A stretch of 64,000 nt of DNA from Sycobia sp. Sy_11 (Eukaryota; Arthropoda; Insecta; Hymenoptera; Epichrysomallidae), in NCBI GenBank assembly GCA_018907035.1, contig JACCIC010000062.1:1018501-1082500 (forward strand). The letters run 5' to 3'. Shown piece after piece: positions 10,641 through 23,815 of this stretch (position 1 is the first letter of the stretch; each line of letters begins with the position of its first letter). The notes below the pieces were generated by a model, which made no database searches, was not told the DNA's origin, and saw nothing but the letters and a program-made list of their open reading frames with translations. The position numbers and the translations under genes were made by a program.

Positions 10641-11230
10641 AAAAACAATAACAATTTAAAAACCGTGTTGAACTAATTGAATTTTAATATATATATAATG
10701 AAAGGAAAATATAAATAACAATCACCTTAGCATACAAACGAGATACGAATAATGCCTTCTGCGCTCAAACAGCGCCCTTTATAGACTCTCTTCTTATCGC
10801 GAGTCAAATTTCGGGCGATAAGCCTCATTCGTCCATCGCAGCCTAAACACTTCGCGCAGCCGGACGGTCGGAGAACCCGAGGTGGTAATCTGACACCGTC
10901 TAAACCTCTTTCGTAAAATCTTAAGATTTTCCTCCGACTAATATTTGATTACCTTAGTTGTAAATCATATAAAAGTCAGTTTTCAGGAAAATCTTCGATT
11001 TTACCCGTCATGGTACGGATCAATTGCTTTTATGGAAGCATAACCAGTCAAACCTCTTTCGTAACATCTCAAGATTTTCCTCCGACTAATATTTGATTAC
11101 CTTAGTTGTAAATCATATAGAAGTCAGTTTTCAGGAAAATCTTTGGTTTTACCCGTCATGGTACGGATCAAGCGTATACCTTAGTTGTATACAGTTTGTG
11201 GTCTTTAACGAAGGTTTGCTCGCGATCCTG
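10641..11230 (-). mobile_element. Possible solo LTR with duplicated U3-like block
   Basis: A 148-base unit is present twice in tandem (starts 10903 and 11051, second ends near 11171) with few mismatches. On the minus strand it lies upstream of a TATA-like CTATAAAGGGCGC at about 10786-10774, in a GC-richer block (10735-10900) set in AT-rich DNA. A duplicated block before a TATA box is a usual layout of an LTR U3. Clear TG...CA ends, a target duplication and internal retroelement genes were not found, so it could also be an unrelated promoter or repeat. Confidence 0.35.
10903..11171. repeat. 148-bp tandem duplication with internal inverted repeat
   Basis: Two head-to-tail units of 148 bases differ at a handful of positions. 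Each unit contains AAGATTTTCCT and its exact complement AGGAAAATCTT about 50 bases apart (first unit 10923-10933 and 10985-10995), so each can form a stem-loop. Confidence 0.92.
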
Positions 11231-12289
11231 ACTTCAATAATTAATTAATTTCAATTCAAACCCAATTAAATTAATTCATTCAGGGTCCAATTCAAAATTT
11301 CGAATTATAACTTATAAAATAAGATATCAAATCGCCAACCGATGATTTCGTTAAGCATTATTCAATATCTCGTATATACTTACATATCATTTATAAACAG
11401 TTTTTATAATTCGTTGCGGCGCCGTTTTGTCCGAGGAGATCGCATAACATTTCTTACTCATATATTCTCCCGCAAATACAATATTAATCAATCTTTTATT
11501 TACATTACTTCCCATCTTAAAAGTAAACATTTCTCGCAATATAATTTATAACTATATTTAGTTACAAAAGAAATACTAAACCTATGTATATATATAATGG
11601 CAACGCGATATTATAAAAATTTCTTAAAACATATTACGCATTATTTTAATATGTATCAGATTAAATAATTCCAATAATCAAAATCATAAATTAATTTTAT
11701 CTTTATACTTCTACTTTCTTAAACTATAAACATATAACATAAACTATAACATAACTATCAGCTATAAAGAAAGTATCTTATTTTAAATTTGAATTCAAAC
11801 AATATTAAAACATTTCTCGTAGAACTAATTATAATAATAGCTAGAATGGAATCGATTAATAAAACTTTATTCTAGAAATTATAAACGCTGAAGGCTTAAT
11901 ACTAATTTTTACATCTAGTTTCGATTCTGTTCGTAACAACTCTTAATACTTAAATACTTTATTTGATTTTCAACGGCACGGAATATTTTGTACAGCGACC
12001 TCATAAAAAAGCAGAAACAAAAGTGCTCTCGTTTTATCTACAGAATTCGCAAACTGAATTATAATGTTTATGAAATCGTAGATTTTGTTTTACTCCCTTA
12101 ATTTCTCAAATAGAGAAATGAAAATAATGCTCTTTAATTGATTATTTAATTCTATATTCAGGCTGTCCTAAATTTAGTTGTCATTTAATGATGCTTGAAA
12201 GTGACGGTTTTTTAGTTCAGATGACAGGATCTATAATTTTTTTTTTTTTTTTTTAACTAACTAGAAAATTATTATATGTGCAATGAGAG
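11231..12289. other. AT-rich intronic DNA
   Basis: No convincing gene. The 69-codon open frame at 11342 shows no family feature. Confidence 0.5.
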
Positions 12290-12470
12290 TCATTCAGAGT
12301 GTAAAACTTTTCAAAGATTCAGTTAAAACTTGTTTCAACTCATTAAAATGTAAAATGAAGACGAAAAAAGAAATTTATAATTTACGCATTATCATTTCCA
12401 TTTTAATAGTTCATCAGTGCGCAACGATTACGGGATGCAACACTCATAAATGTTGTTTTCCATTCTATCA
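12290..12470 (-). repeat. Diverged repeat shared with 24306-24480
   Basis: The minus strand of this segment matches the plus strand at about 24306-24480 over more than 150 bases, with blocks such as GATGAACTATTAAAA and TTGAAACAA kept. It is either an old transposon or two relics of one gene. The plus-strand open frame at 12283-12489 is the antisense of the shared block. Confidence 0.6.
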
Positions 12471-13383
12471 GAATATATCCATAGTTTAATGAGTAAAGTA
12501 TCAATCTATAATTATTAAATCATTTGTTTTTAAATATAGATGAATGTTTATGATTGAAGTGTATAAGTGCACTCTACTTTTATTTACTATCTTATTCTGC
12601 CAACCAGAATGCATATTATCTATTTTCTTTGGCTATAGAAATTAACAGATTTGCTTTATAAAATATATGGTTAATTAAAGCATCATTACCATGAAATACT
12701 AAAATGTAGCTACCTCAAAATACAATTCAGCACACACATTGTATAATTACCTCAACAACGTGAATCGATTTGTAGTAAAGATTTATAATGTAAAATATAT
12801 ATAATTTTATCTACATTGTGTTTATTATGAAAATAAGAAATATGGATTCTTAACATGTTAATTTTTGTTTTTTGATTCATGATATTTTATTAATTTTTGT
12901 AATTATCTGATAATTTATGATTATTTTCTCTATTTTAATAGAGTACATCTCCTACTGTGCTATGTAATAATAAAAATTTTATTGTATGGAGAATTTTTAA
13001 GATTTTTTAACGCAGTTTTTACAGAATAAACTCGTTTTATAAATGAATTCATATTTTATTCACAACTTGCTTAATAAGCTTCTATTGTTTTATTATAATA
13101 AAAGTTTCTATTAATTTTAACTCATTGCATTTATTAAATTAATATATAAGCCCAAATCTAATTTACACGTCTTAACTTAAGTAGAGTTTTCAATTAATGT
13201 AGACATAAAATATTTCTAAATAATTTAATTCTATTTGATCCTATAAAAACTTCACTATATAGAGATAAATTTTGATCTAACCAAGAATAATTTCACGCGC
13301 AAGCAGTATGCGTTTAAAATACCATAGAAACTAAAAAATCATAAACTTTCATAGAAATTAATATAACCTTTTTATATTTTCAG
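12471..13383. other. Intronic AT-rich DNA ending in a splice acceptor
   Basis: No gene recognised. The last bases (pyrimidine-rich, ending TTTTCAG at 13383) form the acceptor of the next exon. Confidence 0.6.
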
Positions 13384-13727
13384 ATTATGGCAGTAGTCGA
13401 ATGTTACGATCTCGCTCCAATATGTTCAAGATTGTGAATGTGCACACGCTCTTGAGTCTGAATGAAACGGGAAAGCGTATTACGGGGGGCAGAACAAGAA
13501 ACAAGGTTACGGGCAATGCCTGTCTACGTTGTGGTAAGAAATACGTCAGAACTCAGCATCTCCGTCGCCACGTAAACTTCGAATGTGGCAAAATGCCGCG
13601 CTTCTGCTGCTACTATTGTCCCCAAAGATCCAAGCTCAAAGATAACCTAACAAAACACTTACGCAAAGTGCATCCTAATCAAGCTATCAAGTATTATGTA
13701 GATAATGAACTGCAAGAAATTTCGTAG
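13384..13727 (+). CDS. lola: lola-type alternative C-terminal zinc-finger exon 1
   Basis: A single exon of 344 bases begins behind TTTTCAG with two bases of a split codon and then an open frame to TAG at 13727. Counting from the Met at 13401, residues 41-62 form a C-x2-C-x12-H-x4-C finger and residues 70-91 a C-x2-C-x12-H-x4-H finger, joined by a short linker (GKMPRF). This atypical C2HC finger followed by a C2H2 finger is the signature of Lola C termini, nuclear BTB zinc-finger regulators of axon guidance and other insect development. There is no BTB domain here; it must come from a shared upstream exon. The phase is identical to the exons at 57201 and 61883. An AATAAA at 14409 could end this transcript. 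Which Drosophila isoform it corresponds to cannot be told. Confidence 0.85.
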
Positions 13728-13997
13728 TACTCATTATATTTTCCCAGGCTCATGTTGTTCCATAAGTTGCTACATTAGAAAAATGGGGCTAAAAATAATT
13801 CGATATGATGATTTGATTTTAATTTCTAAAATCTTTATGTTTTTATATAGTATGTACGTCATTTTTACAAACTTTTATTTTTACATTATTTCACCAATAT
13901 AACATAAAGTTAGGCCTAAATTTTATATTAAAGGATTATTCCATTTAAGAAATCCAAAAATATTTATTTTGTAACTTTTTTTTTATTTACTAATGTG

Positions 13998-14066
<69 letters not shown>

Positions 14067-14414
14067 GCTTTTGAATTGCATACACATCTAAGAATAGATA
14101 AAAGAATTAAAATGCTACAGCTTGAAATCTGATTGTCATTACTAAAATTTAGTGCATATATATACTTAATATTAAATACGAATACCAACTTATATTTAGA
14201 ATGAGCAGAAAAATAAAACTTAAAAAAGAATTGATTTCTCAGCGAAGAAAGTACAAGCAATCCAATTACTCAGCTGTTGAGGTAAATAAGCGATTTAATT
14301 TGAAATTCGTTATATTAAAATTTGAGAAAATAAAATTTTTAATATATATACTTGAGAAATATGTACAAAAGTTAATTAATTATGTGCTTCAAGCGGATTG
14401 ATATCTCAAATAAA
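13728..14414 (+). other. Probable 3' UTR of exon 1, containing a (TA)n run
   Basis: AT-rich sequence follows the stop codon and includes a long (TA)n at 14004-14063. AATAAA at 14409-14414 is a possible polyadenylation signal, but such hexamers are frequent by chance in this base composition. Confidence 0.35.
14004..14063. repeat. (TA)n microsatellite
   Basis: About 60 bases of alternating TA. Confidence 0.95.
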
Positions 14415-16051
14415 TTATTTGTTTTTCTATTATCTTTAGACTAATTGTTTTACATCTCATTTTATTTTATAATACTTTAAACTGTACAAGAAAATCCCCT
14501 TATATATATATAAGCGTTGCATCAGAAGTAAAGTATTCTAATATATATAAAATAATTTATGATGTACGTTATACAAGCATTAGAATATATGAAGTGTTTA
14601 TAATATGAAAAATCGAATGATTTTTTCATTGATGAGAAATAGATTCAGACCAGCCAAATAATGAAAAGTGGGAGTGTATTTGTAAAGTATTGTAATTGTC
14701 TCATCTGTGTAAAGTTTTGTTAATTTTTTGTCATCATCAACAAATTATTAGTCGGTGACTTTTATTGGGTTCATTTAAAATCAATTTACCACAATTTTCG
14801 AAATCAACTAAAATTACATGTTACTATAAAAACAGTCAATGTTTTTATGCTTCTGTGCTGTTTATTGAAATATTAGTGGTATAAAGAAGTAATGCCTATG
14901 TAAATAAACAACTAAATCTGATATTAATTTTAATATGAAAATTTCTAAAATTCTGATTTTATAACAAGTAAGAATCTAATCGATTTTGGAATAATGAAAT
15001 AGAATATAATTATAATTTAGAGATTTTAATTTTGTCAGCAGCTATTTTGTTAGAGATATATTAATTGTTCTCGTCTTTTGAATCCAAGAACATATCGAAC
15101 CAATTTTTGATTCCTACTACTGAACTGAAGCGTATTGCCGTAAATGCGTTCTCTATTAATCAAAATAAATCATAGTCAGATCTATATTCTATTTATGGTG
15201 AATAAATCTTTTTAAAAGATATTCTCAAGAACGAACATTTTTTTAAAAATCTTTAAAATACTAGACTTAAAAAATCTATTTTTTCATTGGTAGATGAATT
15301 TAAAGCAATCGAAATTTAAAGTGATTGAATTCTTATCATGCGTACGTATGTAAATGAAGAAAGTCATATATTGTTCATTTAATTTTCTTCAGTTAATACA
15401 ACAACAGTATTATCTAGCTATTTACGATAAAGAAATTACAGCATATAGTGGGATATTATTAAAATATAGTATTAAAATTTACTTCTGTAATAGATATGAT
15501 AATGTAGGTAGATCGTAAAACATTGGTTTGAGAAAAAATGTTGCTTTCAGCATTATATTAGAATAAGCATTCACAGCATATAATATTAATTATTATTTTA
15601 TAATTATGTAATACATGTTTTTATGAAAATTTATTGTATTCCAAACACTTTTAAAGCACATAGAATTTATGCGGTACCCAACTGCTGATTATCCTGAATA
15701 TATGAAAAACCGAAGTTCTATTATACTTTGTGAAATGCTTTGGCCTATCGAATTTTAAGTTTATTTGAAGGTAAAATTCTTTATTCTTAACTTTATATTT
15801 TGAAAGCAACAAATTTATTTCGATAAATTATACTTGTATGAGAAATGAGACAAAGTGTAATACTAACAGTAATTTTGTTGTTATAGCAATTTGTTTGCAG
15901 TGTTGTCGTCTTGGATGGAGATATCACCATATATTTCGGATTCTTCCTTAACCTTCAAGTTGAATCAATAAATTGATCCTTTGAGATGGATGAGCAGATT
16001 TTACGTGCAGAATATCTCTGAAATAAATTACCGTTTTTTGTGCTTTTCTAG
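14415..16051. other. AT-rich intronic DNA
   Basis: No gene or clear repeat. A short stretch at 15901-15977 behind TTTGCAG is open for about 24 codons and lies just before the candidate exon at 16052; by itself it is not convincing. Confidence 0.4.
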
Positions 16052-16172
16052 AGATGTGCCTTCCATTGACTTGACTCGTTATCTCCGAGAATTACCATTC
16101 GTCAACAATTATGAAGTTAAAATAGGTCCAACAAGGAGTCTAAACAACTTCCACGTGAATTATATGCACCAA
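16052..16172 (+). CDS. Candidate orphan coding exon, unknown product
   Basis: Behind a good acceptor (TGCTTTTCTAG, ending 16051) lies a 121-base open segment ending at a plausible donor (CAA/GTATGA). It reads DVPSIDLTRYLREL and then FVNNYEVKIGPTRSLNN, and its codons are GC-richer than the surroundings. No zinc-finger or transposon motif is seen and I do not recognise the family. The entry phase (one base) differs from the lola exons, so it would belong to another gene or be a relic. Chance is possible at this length. Confidence 0.25.
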
Positions 16173-18264
16173 GTATGATGAAAAAATGAATTCTGAATCT
16201 TTCTTTTGTTAAAATAGCGCTTCTCTACATATATTTTTCACTAAATATTGTATGCAATAGCATTCTTACGTTTGTTTGACTTACTATGCAATAATAGTGT
16301 AGCATTCTTACATTTATTTGATTTAATATATAATAATCAAATACTTGATTCCTATAATTTTTCACTATGTTGTAAAAAAACTTACACTTATAAAATATAT
16401 CTAAACCAATTAAATTAATGAGAATAATTTATCTAAATAATATACAAATTTCATTTACTCGATATATTTAATTAATTAATTTAATGCGTTAAATAAAAAC
16501 TAATTTTGACTGCATACGTAAAATTATAATTATTAATTTAAATAGAAAAAAGCTATTTACATTACAAATTCACACATTATTAAATCACATCGTATTAACT
16601 AAAAAAAGTATCAAATTAATTACAGAGCAATTCTTATAAATTATTTTCTACCTAGTCCATGCATTATAGTGCAGCTAGATAGATATAACCAGAAAAATAT
16701 AATGTGTTCATTATATTATAAAAGGGACAGTAATAAGTAATACACTTAAGATCAACAATGTATATCAACAAATCAACTAGCGTTGGTGGGTAAATGGGAA
16801 AAATCTGTTAAAGGGAAATATTTTATTTTATTTAAAAAGATACGAATGTCTACAAGAAAAAATCTTAAAAAAAATAGAAAATTTCAAATAATTTGCAACA
16901 AATCGAAATTTTATTGAAAAAATAGTATATAGTCTAGAAGACAGCTAAAATATTCAAAAACAAGTGCGTTGAAAGTTCGCCCTCGCATCTCACCGAAAAC
17001 CTCCAAGCCCAACAAAATTAAAGAACCTAACTAAAATATGCGCCCATGGGTTTCATAAACTAAAAACGTTATATAAATACATTTACTAAAATAATTAACA
17101 AAAATTTATTCAAATTCAAATGCAGAAAAAATAAAATAACATAAGTAAGTGTACATTTTTTCTTCTGCTTTTTGTATTCGTCTACTCGCAATCCAATTAT
17201 CAAAACTAAGTATCTGTGTACCATATTCTCGATAGGAATAGCCAATGCGGATAATATTTGATCACATATGCTAAATCTTTATAAATCATTTATTCAACAC
17301 GGACAGCCATTGTTTGTTTTTTCAATTAGCTAATTAGTTTATACTAATATATACTTATATTAGAAATTGAAAATAGTATGATTGTCATATTTATCGTCTA
17401 GTTTAATATCAATATAGGTTTGTATTATAAAAATAAAGTCTGTACCATGCTTCTTCTTTTATCTTGATGAAACAAAAAAACTGTGCTTCGTAGTGACAGC
17501 TATTTATTATCTATAATAAAAATTTAGATGTAAGCGGTACGATAGTCGATAATTGATTTGAGAGCACAATAACTGAAAGAAATTTGCTCGAGCTCGTATA
17601 GATTTACACCCATAATTATAAAATGATGGAGTGGTAATGAAATAGATCGTTTCCAGTTTTGCATAGGTTCGTATTCAGGATCGTTAAATCTTGCAAAACC
17701 TTAAACGGAAAGCAGAGAAATATTTACGATATAGGGGTTCACAGCTATGAGAGATCATGATATAGACACGAGGTAATTGTCAAGCGATCAGAAAATATAA
17801 TCCATATCTGTCAGAATTTAAATTGATGCATACAATTATGAATTTTTCTAGTTAAATTTAATAGTATTCTATATACATTTCATTTTTAGAACACTTCAGA
17901 AGTTTCATAACGACTACGTATGACATGGATCCTGTAAATAAAACCATTTTACTTAAACTGAGAAAAAACTATTTTGAACGTTTCACCCTCGACTAGCTGC
18001 TGAGCTTATCAGTAAGATAACAGTTGGTCTAATCTTCGATGTACGATGATGGATCAAAAAATATAGAGCTTACAATATGTAGCTATTAATTACAGAAGTT
18101 GAATATTGCATTAAAATGAATGATTTGGCTTTTTTATTACATACATCTTCTAAAATAATATAACGACTTCTGTTTGTAGAGCTACATTAATTTTTATTAT
18201 TATTATTTTACATTATTAGCTATAGCTTAAATTAAATAATTATTCGTTTAAGAACAGTAATAAA
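16173..18264. other. AT-rich intronic DNA
   Basis: No coding region or repeat that I can support. Confidence 0.5.
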
Positions 18265-18500
18265 TATTTGTATTGGTATTACAGTCTTTATACAATAGTT
18301 TATATTAGTTCATGATAGTTATGTAACGACAGTTAGACTATTCTTTTTTATAACCACCCGTAGAATATAAAATAGAAATTCTTACTAAGAAAATAAAACC
18401 ATATTAAAAATTAAAAATAAAAATAAAATAAATTAATCTATATACTATGTTGGTAAAGGACAACCTGATAGCCCCATAACCTAAATTTATCTTTCATAGT
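18265..18500 (+). repeat. Diverged copy of the 27671-28152 TIR element (left part)
   Basis: From TATTGGTATTACAG at about 18270 through the block TTAATCTATATACT at 18434, this region matches 27672-27910 in the same order with many substitutions. Its right terminus was not found. Confidence 0.6.
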
Positions 18501-18700
18501 GAATTAAACAAAATTAATCTAAACAGTTTAGTTCCTGAAGAAAAACAGGAAATTGCCTTTCTTGCTGTATATATTACCAGCTTAATGGCGAAGATCGAGG
18601 AATTAGCTTTACGAAACCCAAATTTTTCTAAAAATGAGCGACGTGGTCCTTCTATAAATGCTCCCAACCATACTGAATTAGTTTTTTTTTTAATATTTTA
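18501..18700 (+). pseudogene. Short protein-like relic of unknown transposon
   Basis: An open stretch reads PEEKQEIAFLAVYITSLMAK and then LALRNPNFSKNERRGPS. It directly follows the 18265-18500 repeat in the same orientation and may be part of its transposase. I do not recognise the family. Confidence 0.25.
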
Positions 18701-19640
18701 CATATTTTATCAAATATATGCAATTATCTGTATGATGACACAGCTTACTACTCTTAGATCAGAGAATCAATATTTGAGCTTTCCAATAATCAAAAAAATA
18801 CTCTCTAGATGACAGAGGTTACAAACTCTGTTAAATACAAAGAGAGCCTTATATATCGTAAGCTTGAATTCAATATTAGGAAAACCAACGGGACCAGAGG
18901 CAGCACTGTCTCTGATGTTGGCATGGTGTTTTATAGCTCCTCATTTATTCTCGGTAGTATATCATTTGAGTGTTGCGCTCACTGTGCTTGGAATTATTAC
19001 GAGTCATTTGGTAAAAAGCAGAAAAAATCCTACTAATCAGTACTAGATTAGTTGATTGCGTAAGTGCACTATTCATTCATACTATAGCATCTTTAGAGGA
19101 ACACTCTCATAGATCATTACTGGCTTCTGCACAGAGTTCGAGACGACATTGACGCTGGCTTATATTAATGGTCTTGCATAACGCTTTTTGTGATTCTTCA
19201 AATTGACTATGAAAAGTATCACTATAAATGCGGACTCTTTGGGATATATTCGTGCTGGCATTGTTTACGGAGATCTACTAATTTATTTGTCCACCAGTAG
19301 ACAGTTTTTTGGTACTTAAATCCACGTTGTGTACTAGTCATTTTACTATGGTTATAGAGATCATTTATTTTCCAATTAAGAATGCATTGTATCAGGTTAT
19401 CATTTACGAATGTCAGGTCAATCACTGATTGTCGATCATCTCTTGTGGACATGGGTTTCGATCGACTGCTGACCAGATCGACTCTACTACCTCTATTACC
19501 TCTAATATTTGTAAAGGAGCTATCCCAACTTGTAGACCATGCATGAAAAACAAGCGATTAATAATAGTCTATTATGCACAGTGTCATCAAATCCTCTGAC
19601 TATAAAGATTTTCAACTGTAAATCCGTCAAGCTTGGAGGA
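18701..19640 (-). pseudogene. R1-like LINE fragment B: endonuclease C terminus to RT start
   Basis: On the minus strand about 19480-19222 reads RQSVIDLTFVNDNLI and ILNWKINDLYNHSKM, the late endonuclease motifs of R1-type LINEs, then VYWWTNKLVDLRKQC. Further down (about 19170-19080) LELCAEASNDLW is the EN-RT linker. At about 18910-18830 SAASGPVGFPNIEFK resembles the RT start (A-P-G-x-D-G-I-P-N). Stops and frame changes are frequent. The same endonuclease region is also present in fragment A, so this is a second copy and not a continuation. Confidence 0.75.
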
Positions 19641-19859
19641 GCATATTCGCCAACGATATATATTTGTTGTATTTTATGTGCGTGCACGCGTGTGTGTACG
19701 TGTGTACGTGAGTGTGAAGAAAAAATTTATCTTTAACGGCCTATCCTTCCTACTATTGAGGATCCCACTCTACTATACTACCATATCCCTATCATTATTC
19801 TTTCTTAAACTTGTGACTTTCATCACTACGGGCTTGATCAATCAAATACTCACCGTATC

Positions 19860-22450
19860 ACTCAGGTGAAGCTAACATATATCTTCGTAGTCCTTTTGCA
19901 GTCAGAGGTCCTCTCCATGATGCTTGAAATTGCTCCCTTTCTGTTACAAACCTTGCGCAGTGAAATACGTTTTCGTTTATTCCTAGGCATGCCGCGCACT
20001 ACGCATTTACGTAAATACTATGTAAATAAGTACAAAAACAACCGTGATCAGTGAGTACTTGCATCAAATAGAATTTATCTGTATCGCCTGTCTATTCATA
20101 CAGCCATATTGGCGATAATACGTTGAGTACATCTACCGTCATTAACGCAATCCTATCTTCTTTCCCACTCTACCATGATCATATCCGATAATTTCATACA
20201 ACTACATCCTCCAGCTTGTAATATATTTGACCTTTGTTTAGATTTGCGACATGCTACATCTCTATCTATAGCCATAATATCGATGGGAGGTAATCGAATT
20301 ATCACTGAAAGTATAATATTTGCTACGCTGCCATATGCACAAGCCAGTCTAAGTATAGTTATACGACTAGTACACTGGCAAACAGCTACGTAACTAATAT
20401 TTGTCACTTTATTTTCCAGTCCAGATTGGAGCTTCGTTTCTTTTAATGCGTCACAAGCGATACCCACTACTCTATGAATAGCCTCTATTATTCTGTGTCA
20501 TTTATCGAAATCAAATCCATTCTCAGCTAATCCGTCCATTCGTTCCATAACTGCTTGTAGCCTGGCATATGTAATCCTCTTGAACAGTTTTCCAAAAGAT
20601 GTTAATTATATATAGAATTCGATATGAGGCTGGGTCATTGGATGGTTTATCTTTTTTGTATAGAAGACTTTTTATAGTCATATGAAAAGCTCGTGTTATT
20701 GTGTCAATACGATTCTGAACTTTCTCTTTAGCTATTTCGACCAACAAAATAGTCTCCATTGAATAGAGAAAACACTGCCATGTACCATGAACTGTCCGTA
20801 ATTCTTTTGTTGAATCTCAGCCAATATTCTATCATGGTAATTACTATCATTATAATAATCACAGACTATCCAGATCAGTTCTTCACCCATGAGCATAGAA
20901 TTGGTCAATATCAAATCGGCTATCAATAACTTGCTGTCTTTATTGTAGATTGAAAGAATTCGTCCACGTATATTAGTCCTTGTACTTTTCCTTTTTTTTG
21001 CCCGTGCATTAAAATTTTTCTCCAATGACATCGGGCAATCGTATTTTGCTCGCTCAGAGCTATATTATCCAAGTAGGTCTAGAAGATGCAAATGGTAAGA
21101 CTAGGTGAAAAGTAACAGTTATATATTCTTATAAAGGTTACCTCCACCCAAGTATATTACGGTTGAGTTGGTAACGCGCTGTTCGATGTGCTCAGGTTAC
21201 CGATTACCGAGACTGCCGCTTTTCCGGTTCTGTCTTTAACGCAAATAGGTATATGTAGTTCCTTCAATTTCTGGCTGACAAGAACTATATCAATCTTGTA
21301 AACTCATATAAGCTAGAATAAGAGATCCAATGCCATCTCGCAATGGTTAATGTATAATTGTAAAACTTTAGCCATTCTTGGTTATTTCTCCATTATCATT
21401 TGCTGTCAATATTTAGTTGGCCAAACATTCTTTTCTCTTATGCCTTTGCTGACTGCATTTGAAGTATAGTGCCGACACGTTGACTGAGATTTTGCAGTTT
21501 TTGCCTTATGTCCCATTTCATGATATTTGAAACATCGGCTTATCCGTTGACGGATACGGTAATGTATCCAACCTATCTTTATTTTTCCCAGGTTCAACAA
21601 TTTATTTGCTGACACCGCAGCGCAGGAAGAAAAACTGCAGCTGCATGTGTGCTCAAGTTTTATCTCTTTAGAGGTCACATATTCTAAGTCTATAACTCAT
21701 AGTTATGGGTGACGTAATTTCATCTATGGTAGTGACCTCATCCATATCCAGCATAGTAATAATTTCTTTAAGCGTTAAAGCGATGACTTCAGTCATCTCC
21801 TTCAAAGTCAATGAGGTCGCTCTACTAATATCTGTCGTTACTGTACTAGACTTATCTAGCTCTAACAGTAATTTCACTCTTGCGCGCGCCTGATTTTAGT
21901 GACCTTATTACCAAGGTTTTCCAAAGGCTTACGAGTCGTTTCATATTAGTAGCATCTGATTTCTTTAGGCCCGTGCCTTGAAACGTCGTGATTAAAGCTC
22001 CGCTCTTTTTCTCCCATTACCTCTGTGCATGTTTGCTCAGATACAGCTAGAAATAGCTGCGTGGTAATTACACCTTTATTTTTTATTCGCGATCATTTGA
22101 TGTTATTCAGCTGTGCGGTTTGGGGACTATGCCTTTCGACGTATCTTTTACTTTTTTTGTTCTGTTTGAAAATATGTGACCATTTTATTTTCGTTAGTTT
22201 ACTTGACAGTATTATCGATACAGCTATTTATAAATTTCATATTCTTTCATGCTCTTTAAGGCTCTCGCAGCCATACCCTTCAGTTCTATATGGAGGTTTT
22301 TCTGATCTATAATGAACTCCGTCAAGACTTCCATCTCCCTTCGCGTCTTGCTCAAGTTCCTTCCTCTAGTCATCTGCTGGGCACATTTTATTTTTGCCCT
22401 ATCCTCTCCATACAGCAACATGCCAGAGCAAGTATTCCACGATCAACCAC
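19860..22450 (-). pseudogene. R1-like LINE fragment A: gag to RT C terminus with deletions
   Basis: Minus strand, from the right: a gag segment (22421-22224, charged and helix-prone); further gag pieces (21877-21668); and a zinc knuckle region with IGWIHYRIRQRI followed by RCFKYHEMGHKAKT (about 21580-21490), whose last Cys has become Ala. The ORF2 endonuclease start lies at about 21370-21150 (HCEMALDLL, VLVSQKLKELHIP). The endonuclease end is at about 20960-20820. RT is reduced to KPSNDPASYRIL (about 20650), and LPPIDIMAIDRDV (about 20290) is from its C-terminal extension. LTDHGCFCTYL and CAACLGINENVFHCARF (about 20050-19940) are the C-terminal Cys/His motif of R1 ORF2. The RT core is mostly deleted. 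R1 normally inserts in 28S rDNA, but no rDNA flanks are seen, so this is an R1-group relative or a stray. Confidence 0.75.
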
Positions 22451-23815
22451 CTGAGGACGCGCGGGGTAGCCTAAACAAGCCTTTATAAGCGTGTATGTGT
22501 GTGTGCGCGCGTATAAACACATACAAAACTACTAAAGAATGAGATATTTACAATTATAATTAAATTTATTAAAAGAACTTAGTATTTATTAGCTTGGTTT
22601 TATTCTTACACAGCCATGGAATTACAGGAACGCTTATATAATGTTAATTATGAAATTAACATTAAACTATGGACATTTTTTATAATAAATAAATTAATTT
22701 GTCAACAAAAAAATTTTGATTGAAAATATTTTTTCTATAAATAGTCTTTTTATAGCCATTTTACCACAATCTTCTTTTACATTTTTTTAATATAATGCAG
22801 ATAAGTAAAACTGAAAGTAAAAATCTTCACATTGGCTCTACAGTTATGCACACATTTCATTTTTTTACTTATTGTTCTAAGTTAACCTATCTTACAATTT
22901 TTCTTAACATATTACAATGAATTAGAATTGGATACTTCACAATTTCAATATGTAAGTAACTATATCAACCAAAAAATAATATTCTATGTTATTAAAAGTT
23001 ATAAAAATAAAAATATTGTTTTTTTTATATTTTGAATAATACATATTAAGTAATTATAAATAATAAATTATTAACAATCTTATAAATTTTTTTTCCAGTG
23101 CTACTTTTTTCTTTAATACGTTTTCTCTAAATTATTCTTATAAGATAATAAATATTTTCGGAACGCTATTTTTTGTGTCAGACGACGAGGTATTGCTGTG
23201 AGCCTTGCACATCGCGCAAAAATTATTTTTCTTGCGGAGGAAAAACAATATATTATATCTTGATATGTATACAAAGTTTATAACAAAGCCCGAAAGATTT
23301 TCGGTGCAAAAATTAGCAATAAAAAGTGTACAACCAAATAGAAATACACTATAACATATATAGAAGTTTTTTTCTACATGTGTTAGAAAATAAAATTGGA
23401 GGGAAAAATGAAAGAATAGAAAGAAATGGAGATAGAGGTATAGTGTGAAAATTATTAATTTAATATATAGTTTTTGAAAAAACAGTTAGAAAAAGACTAC
23501 TCTTTCAAATACCTTGAATATTTTTTTCCGACTCGTAATTTGATACATAGCTCTTTTTCTTATGACTGCAGTGCACTATATAGTGAAATACGTAAATTTA
23601 TCAAAACATTATTGTGAACGGCTTATTGTGAAAATTTTGAAATTGGCCTATTATGAAAATTTTTTCCTCTCAACGTTGGATTTTAGTTTTCGACATCGCT
23701 GTTTAAAGTTAGTTATATTTCCTTATATTCATTTTCCGCTTCACGTTTTATTTTTATACATAATATTCAATCGGGAATTAAATATCGCAAATTTATATTA
23801 TAAGTATTTCAGATA
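22451..23815. other. AT-rich DNA with a short GT/GC alternating tract
   Basis: Positions 22490-22512 are a GTGTGCGCGCG tract. Otherwise no gene or repeat was recognised. Confidence 0.45.

Noticed and set aside
12283..12489. 68-codon plus-strand frame
   Set aside because: It is antisense to a repeat shared with 24306-24480 and shows no motif.
21705..22312. Plus-strand frames over the R1-like region
   Set aside because: They are antisense to gag pieces of fragment A.
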